From Actinernus sp. WN-2022 (lineage: Eukaryota; Cnidaria; Anthozoa; Actiniaria; Actinernidae): a stretch of DNA of 64,000 nucleotides. The stretch spans positions 75,673,032 to 75,737,031 of the forward strand of contig JAOWCC010000936.1 of NCBI GenBank assembly GCA_030867875.1, written 5' to 3'. The notes under the pieces are model-generated. The model did no database searches, was not told the DNA's origin, and saw nothing but the letters and a program-made list of their open reading frames with translations. The translations under genes and the position numbers were made by a program. Positions 1-13,100 of this stretch are shown in pieces (the first letter of the stretch is position 1; each line of letters begins with the position of its first letter).

Positions 1-109
1 TCATTGCTAAGGAATTACTAAGGAATTACACGTTTCTGATATGAATACATGTAAACGCTTATAGTGAACAATCTTACATTTTATAGATTAGGGAGTCGGG
101 TGGCGCGGT

Positions 110-407
110 TAAAGGGGCTATGTCATGGTACTGCGCATGTACTGAGTAATCGCTCGGTTAGTGGCTGTAATTGGATACATACAGTTAAACTTCCCTCCCT
201 CAATGCTTGATTGAGAGGATTTTCAACATTTTCCCTGGAGACTGTTTGTATACACTGTTTGTTAGTCATTTTTGCATATTTGCTTTGATTTTAAGCATCC
301 CACATGGCCTAGAGGTTCGTTAGTTCATATCAAAATCGGTGAAATAGCTGTTTCCGGCCCGGAACGCGATTGTAAACTGAGGCTATTACCGTGACACAGC
401 CCCATTA
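110..407 (+). mobile_element. TTAA-flanked MITE, AGGGGCT family, copy 1
   Basis: About 295 bp with ends AGGGGCTATGTCATGG and, inverted, CCGTGACACAGCCCC. The internal CTTCCCTCCCTCAATGCTTG and GTTAGTCATTTTTGCATAT segments recur in the other copies. Copies with intact flanks show TTAA on both sides, as for piggyBac-type elements. Confidence 0.7.
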
Positions 408-722
408 AGCGCTTCGCCTCTCATCTCTGTGACTCAATTCTTGATCGCGGAGCCATTTGAGAATTGAGTTTGTTGGTTTCTCGCCCTTGCTCCGAGGGTT
501 TCTGAGGGTTCTCCGGTTTTCCTCCCACAACTAAAACCAACACGCTACATTCCAATTCGATCTGTGGATTTGCCGGGTCCTGACTTTGATCAGCTTCTAT
601 GCCTATGGTTGTTTCAGGTCCCAATAAAATTCAGAGAGTTCAGAGATCGATAATAAACAAGCTGGTAAAGTTAATGTTGCGTTTATGTATTTACTATTTC
701 TCAGAAACATTAATTTAAATAG

Positions 723-1000
723 CGATAGATAGATAGATAGATTGCCTTTATTTAAACACGATTATGATTAAAGCACAAGGCTTATGGGGTCGTGTGTCTA
801 CTACTAAGAATATATAACTGTACATCTATTTACAATACTAAAAATTACTAAGAATACTTACAAATGTAATAACTGTAATAAGTAAATAAACTTCAAATTA
901 CTAAATTGAACTTACTAATAAATAATGATGCTAAGAGAGCTGCTAAAATGTTTTTTCTAAAAATACAATACATTCATACTAGGCCTCAGTTAATGAGTGG
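723..1000 (-). repeat. GATA microsatellite and possible LINE 3' tail
   Basis: GATA repeats at 723-741 adjoin a sequence that on the minus strand reads ...TTTAAATAAAGGCAATCTATC, the form of a LINE 3' end that carries its own microsatellite. No reverse-transcriptase homology was recognised further in, so the assignment is tentative. Confidence 0.35.
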
Positions 1001-1522
1001 AATCACAAGTAAATGAAGTCATCACTCTTAAATCTAGTAGAAGAGGCAGATGTAGTGTTAAGCTTGAACTGTTCAAACACCGCTAATTTATTTAAACGCC
1101 ACTCAAGATCCTTATGTCCTGCATATACTATTGACTGATCACTAGACATAACACTATTCCATGTTTGCAATGAAAGGCATTCGGCTCTTCTCAAAACGAC
1201 GAATAATGCACCGTGTCTCTCAGAATGTTATATCATCTTCAGCTAGACTGCAAGCAACTCCCTTTATTTTTCTTGGTCACTAGCGAGTTAGAATCCCTTA
1301 TCGTTTTTTACTCGGTCCTATTCCTCGCTCGGTCCGGCAAAATTAGTGAAATTTTCAGGCTATTTCAAACGGTTTCAAATGTTGTACCGATGTTGAAACC
1401 GTTTGACTGGCGCTAGCTTAATCGGCAATAAAATAAATGTATTAATTGTTTTAAATGATATGTAACAACGCCATCATTGCATTTATTTAGCTTTGTGATT
1501 ATCAATTGGGTTTCTTTCTCAG

Positions 1523-4144
1523 TTTCATCATTCGGCAATTCACCGGCATATGACGAGAAGAGATCTGTCAACAGTGTTTGGAGTAGAATCACACGATGAA
1601 GGTAAGTAGAGCCAGTAGGTGGACCCAAGTGGAATGCTCTATAGCTGACCGAATCCAAATATGGTGATTTTTAGTTTCGCTTACCAAAAGTATCCCTATG
1701 AAAACTACCTCTACCGTCTAAAAGATCACTTGAAAACAATAGCCGTTTTTGAAAGTTTGGCGGATGATATGGTAAGAAAGGATTTTAAGATATCGCAGCT
1801 GAAACTTAGAGACTTTAGTATGATAAGAGGCAGTACTGCGCCTTGCTTTTACCGACGTAAATACCCGCGTATAGGCCTGGAAAAAAGTCTGAAGGTACAT
1901 AAATGCTCGTACTTGAAGCAAAACGTCTTCAAAGGAGATTGTTGTCATTCCAACAGCTATCGCAACTTCAAATATGGTTACCAAACTTTCCTTTTCATTT
2001 GTTGTTTAACGTATTTACGGTACTTTAAGAAAAAGGCAATTCTTTGACATCCTTAATCAAATCGCTAGCTGCATTTTTGTTACAAAGTGAAGCAATTTGA
2101 ATAAAACGCAATTTATCTGGATTTAAAACGCCGTAAATATTTTTTTTCGCAATTTGTAAAACAGAACTCAAAAGTCGTGAAGATTTCTATAAAATTAGTA
2201 ATAAATCCGGTCGATCCCTTTGGAAAGTACTTTAATAACATTTGGCAGCTGTTTCATTCCTTGTGTCAGTATAAGATCGTTAAAATTCCCTGATATTTTT
2301 GCCCTCATTAATGCATGTGAACCATCGTTTTTCTATTTCTCTATTGCAGTACCCGAGTACGACATCGTGCATCCTACGCAAGTTAACGAGGAAGGACATT
2401 TCCTTACAAACGAACTTTCTTTTCAAAGAATTCGTGCGCGGAGAGACGCACACGAGAAACACATAGACGATATTCACTATAAACTTAATGCCTTTGGCAA
2501 AAATCTTCATCTCAATCTCGTGAGAAACAAGCGCCTGCTAGCTCCAGATTTTCATGTTGAGGTCTTAGGTCGCAATGGACGAATACTTAAGCGCCATACA
2601 ATGGAGAATTGTCACTTTACGGGACGAGTTAGAGCTAGGTCACGGTCTACTGTGGCTGTTAGTAATTGTGACGGCTTGGTAAGTAGAGATTATACTACAC
2701 GCTGTCACCTGACGGGGCGGGATACTCTCCCATATAAGGCCATACGGGCCGGGGATATATACAGCTTTTCCAAAAGGTTGTCGGTGAATTTGACTTAAGT
2801 CTACCCGACCACACCGAAAGGGAGCATGGGTAGAGTCAATTTTGCCATCTATAATATAACGGCAAATGATAAAAATATACATTTTAAATCAAACAAGCAA
2901 GAACAGATGACAGGGCTTCACCAAGAGACTGAATTTCCCAGTTTCTTCTTACAGTTGGAATGTGAAAGCCGTATTTCTCGAAGCTTGTTTAGTGTACATT
3001 TCTTACATACTTAAAGAAATCATTGAAAGCTGTGGGAAGGTTCTGACAAAACATAATCATACATGAATAAAGCAAAGCCTATGCGGCGACACCGAGAGGG
3101 AGCAACGGCAAATCATGGTAAAAACTCATTTTGTGCATTTTAAATCAAGCAAGTAAGAACAGATGACATGGCTTCACTTAACGATGTCACAATTTAAATC
3201 TGCTTTCCTATTCCCATACTACCTTATACATTTGTGCATTTTAAATCAAGCAAGCAACAACAGATGACAGGGCTTCACTTGACGATGTCACAATTTAAAT
3301 CTGCTTTCCTATTCCCACAATCCCTTGCGGTCTGATCGTGTAGGCTTGAGTCAAATTGGCCAACGTTTTATGAAACAGCTGATATGTGCCGCTGAATATG
3401 GTGTGGTAGTTTTCGAGCTGTTATAGTCTGAAATAGTGTGTCGTTAATTTGTTATTGATCTTACAAATACATTTAGGAAGAGAAGAAACCAAAACTGAGG
3501 TAATTGGGTTCCTAGTTTTAGGTTCAGGTCTGAATGGAGGTATAGCAATCACAAATTCTGGTCTGAACATTACAACTGCCTGTGCATGTAACACTGAAAT
3601 TGGTTGTAAATATGTTAAAGGTTTTAACATTCCAGCCGCACATCCCTTCCCAAATTTCCAGGGAGTACGACATCCCCTTCCCCGGGACTGGGCTGGGTCG
3701 GCGAGTGCCCGGGTTTTGGATATACTGGTATCCAAGGAATATGGGTATTTAGTATATTTAAATTTTGGGATTTTCTGGTATAAAGTATACGGCAAGATTT
3801 TGACATATGATTTGAATGTCACGAAGGTTTCTTCAATTTCTGGTATTGCGGAACATTTTAAAAGGTATATTTGGGTATACCACAAATTTGGGTCGAGGCT
3901 GACTGGAAATATAAATAAAAAAATCCACATTTGTATTATCTTTGTTTTCAGCGTGGACTAGTTCATACAGAAGACGGTGCGTACTTCATAGAGCCCGTTC
4001 CAGGTCATCTTCACAGTAGAACAATGACAAACGGCAGAAGCAGACCGCATGTGGTGTACAAGAGGGCGTTACCCATGACACAGGAGAGGAGAAAGAGAGA
4101 AGCGACCAATGAGAAATCAGATTTAAAATCATGTGGGACAGACG
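1523..4144 (+). CDS. ADAMTS exons 1-3: propeptide
   Basis: Three exons encode the pro-domain that keeps the protease latent. The exon at 2350 reads [12 protein letters not shown] and then [15 protein letters not shown], the hallmark reprolysin propeptide pattern, followed by [12 protein letters not shown] and CHFTGRV. The exon at 3952 continues with [16 protein letters not shown], then a basic RRKR furin-type site, then SCGTD, which looks like the cysteine switch. A second weaker site, RLTR, lies just after it in the next exon. The 79-bp exon at 1523 is inferred from a pyrimidine-rich acceptor, a GTAAGT donor and an open frame that joins in phase; it has no strong motif, so I give it about 0.55. 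Confidence 0.85.
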
Positions 4145-7100
4145 GTGAGATTGTTAAAGTGCATCTAACGTTCAATTGTTTATCATAAAGATCGATTCTA
4201 CATCAAGTGAATTGGAATAGTTCGACAATAGTAGAATATTTCTTGATTTGAGTGTTGCGTCTATGAGTTATAGAGCTTTATATCTCCAAAATGCTAATGA
4301 ATGTGACGTAAATCCAAGAACATGCTGGTAGAGATGCATGACCTTTTATAAACATCTACGTTTAAGTTTAATCACACTTTGCCAACTCTACACAGTTGAT
4401 ACAACAACAAAAATACAATGCATAGCAATACAAAAGGAAAACTTAATTGAAAATAAAAATGGTTGGCTGGATAGTAGCAGAGGAAACCAAATTCCCATAT
4501 TATGTTATATCTGTAGCTTGTATCAGGCCAAATGTTTTGACTAAATAAGAGAATAGTCTCATTCACAAGGAGAAAGAAAACACATTGAATTCCTCGGGTG
4601 ACGTCACGTCATTAGCATTTAGAAAATATAAACCTCTATAATTTGGATTATAGAAGCAACGCTCAAATCACTAAAAGGTAAATGTAGTTATTTATTCTCG
4701 TATTGAGGATCATTAATCCTCTAGCTAGTACAAGCTTATTATCGAGATTAATCAATTCCAAGGCATACGATTTTTAAAACGTGGTGGTAGAAATTTGAGC
4801 AGGCTGATATCCCCTTCTCTTCGCGAATAGCACAACAGGTTCTTTGACGTCCCCTATTTAATGAAGAGAAAGTGTTGGGAGACAAGGCCAACGGCTTTTA
4901 TGTCCCTGCCCACGGACGCGGCCGGAGCCTGGATTCCACCCAGTACCACCTGAGCTATTAGGTCTTGCGGCTAGGTGGTAAAAGAGTTCTTATTCTGTAA
5001 ATAATCGCATCTGCTTTGCTTCGTGTCTCAAAACTAAGATGTCAAAGTTACAGACGGTCTTCAAACATAAAAACGTATTTGAAGCTACACGAAGTAAACC
5101 CTGTGACGTGGATCTCTGATTTACTTTAAGGGAATAACAAATATTCGATTCTGTTTCCTAACGGCATTGCGTACCGTCCGATACTCTACGTTGATTTATC
5201 CAAATGGTGCCATTTGGGTGCTGATCTAAGTAGAAACACTAACCACATTAGTTCCTTTATTCAAGTAACATGACTGTATAACTAACTCATCATTTTGTGG
5301 TATTTCTGTTTAACAGATGATCCAAAGATTCGTTTGACCAGGTCCCTTAATGAGACATCTGATGACGAGCGTAACGGACCGGCAGGGCCTGGAGGCGAGA
5401 AGTACATCGAGTCATTAGTTGTTGTGGATCCCAAGATGGCTAATTTCCACGGTGAAGACGCCGCCAAACAGTACGCTCTGGCCGCCTGTAATATCGTGAG
5501 TTCACGCTTTCTGGATTGTAGCAAATTTAACAGGCTCAAAGTTCAAATTTAACACCATCAAAGCCGGCGTGACGAAACCATTCGACTGCGGCTCGTGGCT
5601 TCTTTATTCTCGTCACGTTTTTTGTGGGTCGGTTAGGGAATATAAGTGTTAAATACATGCATACGCGCATACTTTAACTCGCGGTATTTGTTTCTTGCTG
5701 ACGACAGTCACACCACTCATATATCTTTGTTCTCTTTCCGTTTTGACGTCATTCAATGAGCATCTGTTAGAGAACAGACACACGGTAACGTGTCATATAT
5801 TTGTTAAATACATGCACGCATACATTAATTCGTGGTGTTTTCTTGTCGTTATTTTAGGCGGATAATATGTTGAGGGACAGCAGCCTGGGTGACAGTCCTG
5901 TGAACTTTGTGGTCAGCAGAATGCAGATTCTAACTACGCCTCAGGTAAATCTACCCGTCTACTAGAAACATACAAGGCAGCCACACTTGATATCTTGGAA
6001 TAAACATTGGCACAAAGAAAGCCAAACAGGGAAATACCCCAGACGGGAAAAAGATCGAGAAAAGATGAGAAACCTCTGCTAGTAGGCCATGGAAACGTAT
6101 TCAATCTGACACGAATAGGTCCATTATCGGTCTACGCCAAATACGTAAACATCTGAATCTATCCGAGATCGCGGGTCTAAGATCGTTCAAAGATCGGTCG
6201 AGGTTCGCAAAATAGTCTCGGATCGATCCAAATTAATTTCTAGGGGCTATGTCATGGTGTTGCGCATGCGTAGAGTCAAAGTTTGACCGGTGCCTGTTAA
6301 TTGGCTACAAACAGTTAACATCTCCTACGTCTATACACAGTTTGTTAGTCATTTTTGCATATTCGCTTTTATTTTTACCATCCCACATGTGCGTTTCATA
6401 TGAAAATCGCGGAAACTAATGGTGTTCGGCCCGGATTGCGAATATAAAGATCTCTCACCGTAACACAGCCCCTTTAAACTATATCCATCTAAAACAAGCT
6501 AGTGTAAACAACTCTTTAGAAGATGGACCTTCATGACAATCTCATGATGCGATAGCATGTTTGTTCTAGGCTGGTCTAATAATCAACCACCACGCGAGTA
6601 ACACACTGGAATCATTTGGCAAGTGGGCTGAACGCAACAACAATCCACTTGATAATGATGAGAACCATTATGACTATGCTACACTATTTACCAGGTAAGG
6701 ACACAACTACTCGTGTGTTAAATAGCTCTATTTGAATTTCGCAGGGACTCGATAGAACTGAATAACTAGAGCGCAATGACGCGTCAATGTCTCGTGTTGG
6801 TAGTAAATTCTATCCCAGTTTTCAAAACTTAAACACCTATATAGTTGTTTTACTTAGTTTCAAGGCTATAGGATCTGTCCAAAGTATTTAATCTAATAGT
6901 AGAAGACTGGCTGACTGGCCACTTGACTCTTGCGGAAAACAAGACAAGACAGTGCATATCTTTTCAAAAAACACAAGCATCATTTCGCCAAACAAACAAG
7001 TAAAAGCTTTCTGTAGTTAAGACCTCCATCTGTTGCTTACATGGCTGACCAACATTGTTTTCACGGACTCCTCTATTAGATATAACATTTGTAAAGACAA

Positions 7101-10100
7101 GAACCAGCCTTGTGACACGCTTGGACTGACGAGAACTCGAGGCATGTGCAACTTCCCCAACTCAGCCAGCGTCAACCAAGACAACGGTTTGATGCTTGGA
7201 ATGACACTAGCTCATGAGACCGGACACAGGTAAACCACAACGCGTTTATATCGCGGCAAACTACGGTAACAGTCAACCCTTGTTAAAACGGTCATTTATC
7301 GTCGGGATCGAGATTTGCGGTCTCTAATGGTGAGAGTTCGTATCAACGCATTAGGGAAAACAGCTCCACCAACTTGTCCGAAAATCTCTGTGTATTACGA
7401 TAATCATGAGAATCATTTTATTAAGTATACCTGTCTCTCGTTCTGTGCTGTGAATTTTAAACATAGTACTGAGCCAAGTGATGGCCATGTATGCATACAT
7501 GCAATTGATTTCTACGATGTACGCCGCCGTTAACTATTGCTTATCATATTGCAGTCTGGGCATAAACCACGATAGGCACGACTGTGCAGATGGAGAACAC
7601 GTAATGTCCACCTTCGCACCAGGTAAACCATCGGCATTTGAGTGGTCGACATGCAGCAAGAACTACCTCAAGCAATTCCTAAGGTACGTTTTACCTCCAG
7701 TACCCTCGAGATGTGCAACAAAGATTGGGTGACATAAAGGCTTGTTGGCACTGTGGGTAAAGAACATTACCTTGTGGTACTTGTAATCGTTTTCGAACTG
7801 CAATTATGGTTAGACGTTTTCTCGGACAAGGACGTTAAATCGTAGGTCCCACGTTGGCCTCAACTTTTCAGTCTTACAAGACTGTCACGAGTTACCGACG
7901 TTAAATAAAGTTGCTTTACCTTTCCATACATACACATAGCACATAAAGCAAACACTATAAAAAATACACGAGAAATAGAAAACATAAAAATAGATTTAAA
8001 AGGTTTATTCCGGAAAGTACAGGAATGAACTTCTTTAAACAATTAAAGAATCGGCACTAAAATGTGGGTTACATCATAAAGGAAGCAGTTATGCTTTCCT
8101 TACTCAATAGCTTCTTTCGGCAAACTCGGCGAGCAGCAGTGCGGATACAGTAGCTAGAGTAAATTAATGTATGTAAGGGACCAGACATTATTTAGCGGTA
8201 GGGGGGGGGGGGGGCTGCTAGAACTGCATTGTGACTTGCCCAAACAATTGTGGCCTATAAATAAGCCATATAGTAAGTGTGCTTAATTCCAAAATTATGC
8301 CCCCCCCCCCCTTATAAAAGAGAAGCATATAAAAATTTGACCCCCCCCCCCCTAAATGGGAGCATAAAAAATCGTGACCCCCTACAAACAGTCAGTCGTA
8401 ACCCGATAGAACTAGTGCAAAGTAACTTTTGTAAACAGCTGTTAGGAGTTAGTAGGAGCGCCTCAAACTTAGCATGTAGATGTGAGCTCGGGAAGTTTAG
8501 CTTAAAATCCGATTGCCAAACTAATAGCATAAAATTCTGGGTAAGGCTTCTCGCTCTTGACAATAACTCGCTGCTCTCAAAAGCTTACAAGGAAATGAAA
8601 AGTACAAATGATAATGATTCTTGGACACAAAAAATATGTAATATTTTATATAAGTACGGTTTTGGTGAAATTTGGTTGCTCGGCAACTCAAATCCTGAAC
8701 TCAAGGTATTTCCAAAGGTATTTCTCAACAGAGCCAGAGATATGGAAAGACAAGAATGCCTCTCTAGCTTGTTTAACGACAATAGAAATAACTCTAATCA
8801 GCAAAACAAACTAAGAACCTTCCGTACCTTCAAAACAGAGGTCGCGCTAGAGGATTATCTCTTACAAATAAAGAACATAAAACACCGAATCTCAATAACT
8901 AAGTTAAGAATAGGCAATCATAATTTAATGATCGGGAGACATGTTCGGCCTTATATCCCCCCCGAAGAGAGGTGGTGTCCTTTTTGTACCATTGAAAAAG
9001 AAGATGAAAAAGATTTTCTCACCAATTGTGGATTTTACACTGACCTAAAAAGGCAATTGACTAAAGATCTGAGAGAACAGAACAACCTCCAATTTCAACA
9101 CCTAACTGCTGACAAACAATTTAGGCTACTTATAAATCCACCAAGAAAATTAATGAAAACTATTTCGAAATATATTTATGATTGCTTCCAAAAGAGAAAA
9201 AAGGCACTGCCTTAGATAGCTAGCTTTCCGTTTTTTACCCAGTCTATTATTATTATTGGACTCCCACTCATGTAAAAGTCGTTTTACAAAGTGCCAATAA
9301 ACAATCGCTGTCTGTCTCTCTCTGTCTACAAATCTAGCCCCCCCCCCCAGAATATATGGCCCCGTGTGTTTCCTCTCCTGTCCATTCAGACAACATAGAA
9401 AACACTCAAGGATACGGGAGTGTTGTACAAAACGTTTTGCAAATATTGCCTTGAATGTTTTCCTCACTTGTCGCTTCTAGTTCAGACGATTCCAAATGTC
9501 TTGATGATCCACCAACCAAGCGCAACATAATTAGTACCAAGGCGCTTGATAATCCCGGCCGCTTATACGACGCTGACCAGCAATGCCAGCTAGCGTATGG
9601 ACAAGAATCCAAGTTCTGTTTGGGCGAAAAGTTCATGGATGTAAGTTAATCCATTCGAAAGAGTCAGGACTGTAAGACAATAGATGGCCAAAAAGAATTG
9701 CTTAATTATTCTTAAGAGTCGAAATCCATTTATTGATACGGACGGCTTTAAAAATAAACAAATATTTTCTTTCATCCTAACTTATTAATCCTTCCTCCCG
9801 TTGTTTAATGTTGTTTTTACATTTTTTTAAAGGGAAAAGAGAAAAGACAAATCCACGAAGTAGGGCTTACTTAAAATCAAAGCGAAGTTTTTATGGAGAC
9901 TTTAGTTAGAGTTTCTTCATGGGAAATATTGTGGTCTTCCTCATAAGAAAGTTTTAGTTAGTAGAAAGAGAGGTTTTAATGTCTGGGAAAAAAACCTCTG
10001 TTGTCTTACAGCAAGTGTGTGTCAAGTTATGGTGCGAGGTACCTGCCGGCAGTGGACAGTGCAAGACAGCACAAGTACCAGCCACAGACGGGACATCATG

Positions 10101-13100
10101 TGGTGGCGGGAAGGTAAGGAATATTAACGTGAACTAGTGGTGTTACAACATCTTACCATCAACGCTACATTGGGCCTTTTGCATCGTGTGACTTGGGAAA
10201 CGAGGAGGGCCTCAACCAGTTTGAAGGCGACTCATAGTTTCGAATCTGTCAATCAAAATCAGCTCAGTCCAATCAGAATGCAGTAATGTTCCTCCGGAAA
10301 AATACGGCCGCCATCTTGTCCCACAAGCTCTTCCAAAGGAGATGAAAACACAAGGCTTGATTTCTTCGCAAAGATTTAAGAAATTCAGCAAAAGGCAGGA
10401 AATCGATACCTCATTTGAACTGTTAAGAAGACTATCGCTGAACTCAGCCTTTGTTTGCCATATTGATTTTGAATGTTCTCGGGTTAAAGTCTACGGCTTG
10501 TGAGACGTAGCAACAGTAACTAAGGGGGGAGGACATAGCAAGAGTAACTAAGGGAGGAGCGAATTTTGCGGCTGTCGGAACTATCGATTCAGTTGCCACT
10601 ACTCACCCTTTGAGAAGTGAACACTTGTTCAAAACTCCAACATGTGATGCTCCGCTTGAGTGATATGATCGCTGATATTTGTTATCGCGCGAAATTCAAA
10701 TCGACGCGAATGCTCAGTAATGTCAAAAATGAACTAACGTGTTAATGGTTCTTAAATGCTATTTATTGCCAACCAATTATCTTCCTTCCTTTTATCTTGT
10801 TTTAATTTATTGTTATTTTAGTCAGAACAATTTAGTATTCTAACAGGAGAGGGCTGTGTACTAGACTTACAGTTCTGAATTTGAAATTCCAATTTTGAAT
10901 CCCAAAGGGAGAGGGGCTTTTCCGTTTTATATTGCAGGTCCTTGTTTTTAAAAGGCGTTTTTGTTGTCTGTTCAAAGCCAAAGGGACGATAAGGTGTAAA
11001 GAGGAGATCAGGTCGAAAGTATTGAAATATCATAGAAAAATCACGCAAATACCATGGAAAAATGCTGTAAATTGAATATCCAAGATATCCGAATTTCCGT
11101 ATCTTTTCCATACTTAGTTTGTCTTGAGTTTACCTTGAACTGAAACCGTTTATTCACAGTAACAAAAGCCTTTACACCCTAAGGTAGCAACAGCTAGTTC
11201 TATAGCAAGACAATTAATGTATCTATATGAAGTTCATGTGGCACTGAAGATAAAGAGCTTGTGTACAGACACATATATTAATATAACCGCTCTGATTGTC
11301 TTTAAACAACGCTTATATAAGGATTGTAACATGGAGCTTCCATGTCATCGTTATCTGTTATAAACACTTGGGACGTTTGCGTGAATATTTTGATGAATGT
11401 CAAAGGAACTTCAAGTCATGTACTGGTAATATCTCGCTGACCTACTCTTCTCCTTATATCGACTTGGTTGTAGTGGTGTAAGCGAGGTAAGTGTGTGGCA
11501 TTGGGCAGTGAAGGAGATGGCGCTGAAGATGGCGGCTGGTCCAAATGGTCTGACAGTTACTCAAGATGTAGCAGATCGTGTGGAGGTGGCGTGCAGTATA
11601 GAGAACGAAGATGTAATAATCCTCAGTAAGGAGAAACAACATTTTACAATCGTATCATATCTATATAAATGTATTAGAGTGGATTTCGTATGTGAGTGAG
11701 CAAGTTACGGTAATGACTTATGGCACCTGTACCGGCTGTGACATTGAAATGGCTTTCCCATTGTTTTCCTGGTCCAATCAAATGACAGAGTTAATGTACG
11801 GTAAAGTAACAGTACGGTTACAGTACAGTTACTGCATTCCTTATTTTCCCCACCGTCACCATACGAAATCTGTTCTACTTAAATTACGAAAAACATGTCG
11901 CATGTACCCTTTTTTGCCTCCCAAAGTGGTTTTGGTCGCTGGCCGTTAAACCATTAATCATTGCGTAAATTAGGAGTCAAAGCTAGGGATACCAATCATA
12001 GTTAGTAGAGGAGACTCTACTAACTATGTACCAATTAAGTGCTTGGCGTATTTCGTACATGGGTAGCTAAATGGTATCCTTTGACTGAGAAACGATTGAC
12101 CGTTAGCGTAATGAACATGAATGACAGATGGTTGCCAAGAAAGCTCGGACATGTAAAGAGTGCCTTCCTTGGATGAACAGAGCCTGATATATATGTGCGT
12201 GATATATCATTAACTTTAGAAACTTCTCCTTTACTTGATATTGACTTAGCGTTTTTTCTCAATAGACCGAAGAATGGAGGTAAAAGATGCACAGGACAAG
12301 ATCGGGATTACAAACTCTGCAACACAGATGTAAGTTCCCCCCTTCCAGTTCGAACAAAAGCAGCAACAAAAAGTAAATATACCAAATCGACACGATGACA
12401 TAGTGCCTACAGCTTCTTCAAGAAGCAGTAGACACAAAAACCGACATGATCGATATTCCTCGTATTTCAGTTTATTCCAAGTAGTGCGCCTGCAGAAAAG
12501 TATCGCTATTTTCCTTCTAAGGGCGCGTTACAACTGACCATATTCCGGAATATACAGAATGAATACTACAAATCGCTTATATTGGATTTTTTTAGCCACT
12601 GGAATACTAAATGTATCGTCAATATCATAATTATGTCAACAAGCATTTGTAGCTTACAGTGCAACTGAAAATGTACCTGAACCAGTGATTTCCAGGGACT
12701 ATTGCATCTATTCTTATTCCGGAATATGGCCGCCAATCGAACGTGAGAGATCATATGAGGATTGTGCTTCTAAACGGATGTTAGATCAGTTGACCTAGTA
12801 CATCAAACAGCAGTTAATTATATATAAGTAAATAGTTAAACCCTCAATAGGAGAGTTGATAATGTGTAAAGAAGTTTGTTTAGCACTTACTGACAATCTG
12901 TCCTAATTTACCCCCCTCAGGAATGTCTCAAGATTGGCTTGACGTTTCGTAACTATCAATGTCAGCAAAAAGACGACCAAATGTTCAACGACCAGTACTA
13001 CAACTGGGAATGGAAGCCATCTACACTAAGTAAATAGCAAAATAAATCTTAGATGAATTTCTGTGTGAACGCGAGCCATTAGCGTGTAATAAATGAATTA

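Noticed and set aside
1213..1416. Possible signal-peptide exon (hydrophobic stretch after ATG near 1225)
   Set aside because: No good donor in the required phase 0 follows the hydrophobic part, so I left the start of the protease gene unresolved.
1661..2047. 128-codon plus-strand frame
   Set aside because: No recognisable domain, no matching splice structure and an overlapping minus-strand frame; falls in the intron between 1601 and 2350.
3449..3961. 170-codon plus-strand frame and its 169-codon minus-strand shadow
   Set aside because: Lies in the intron just before the real exon at 3952 and runs through its acceptor; no family motif on either strand.
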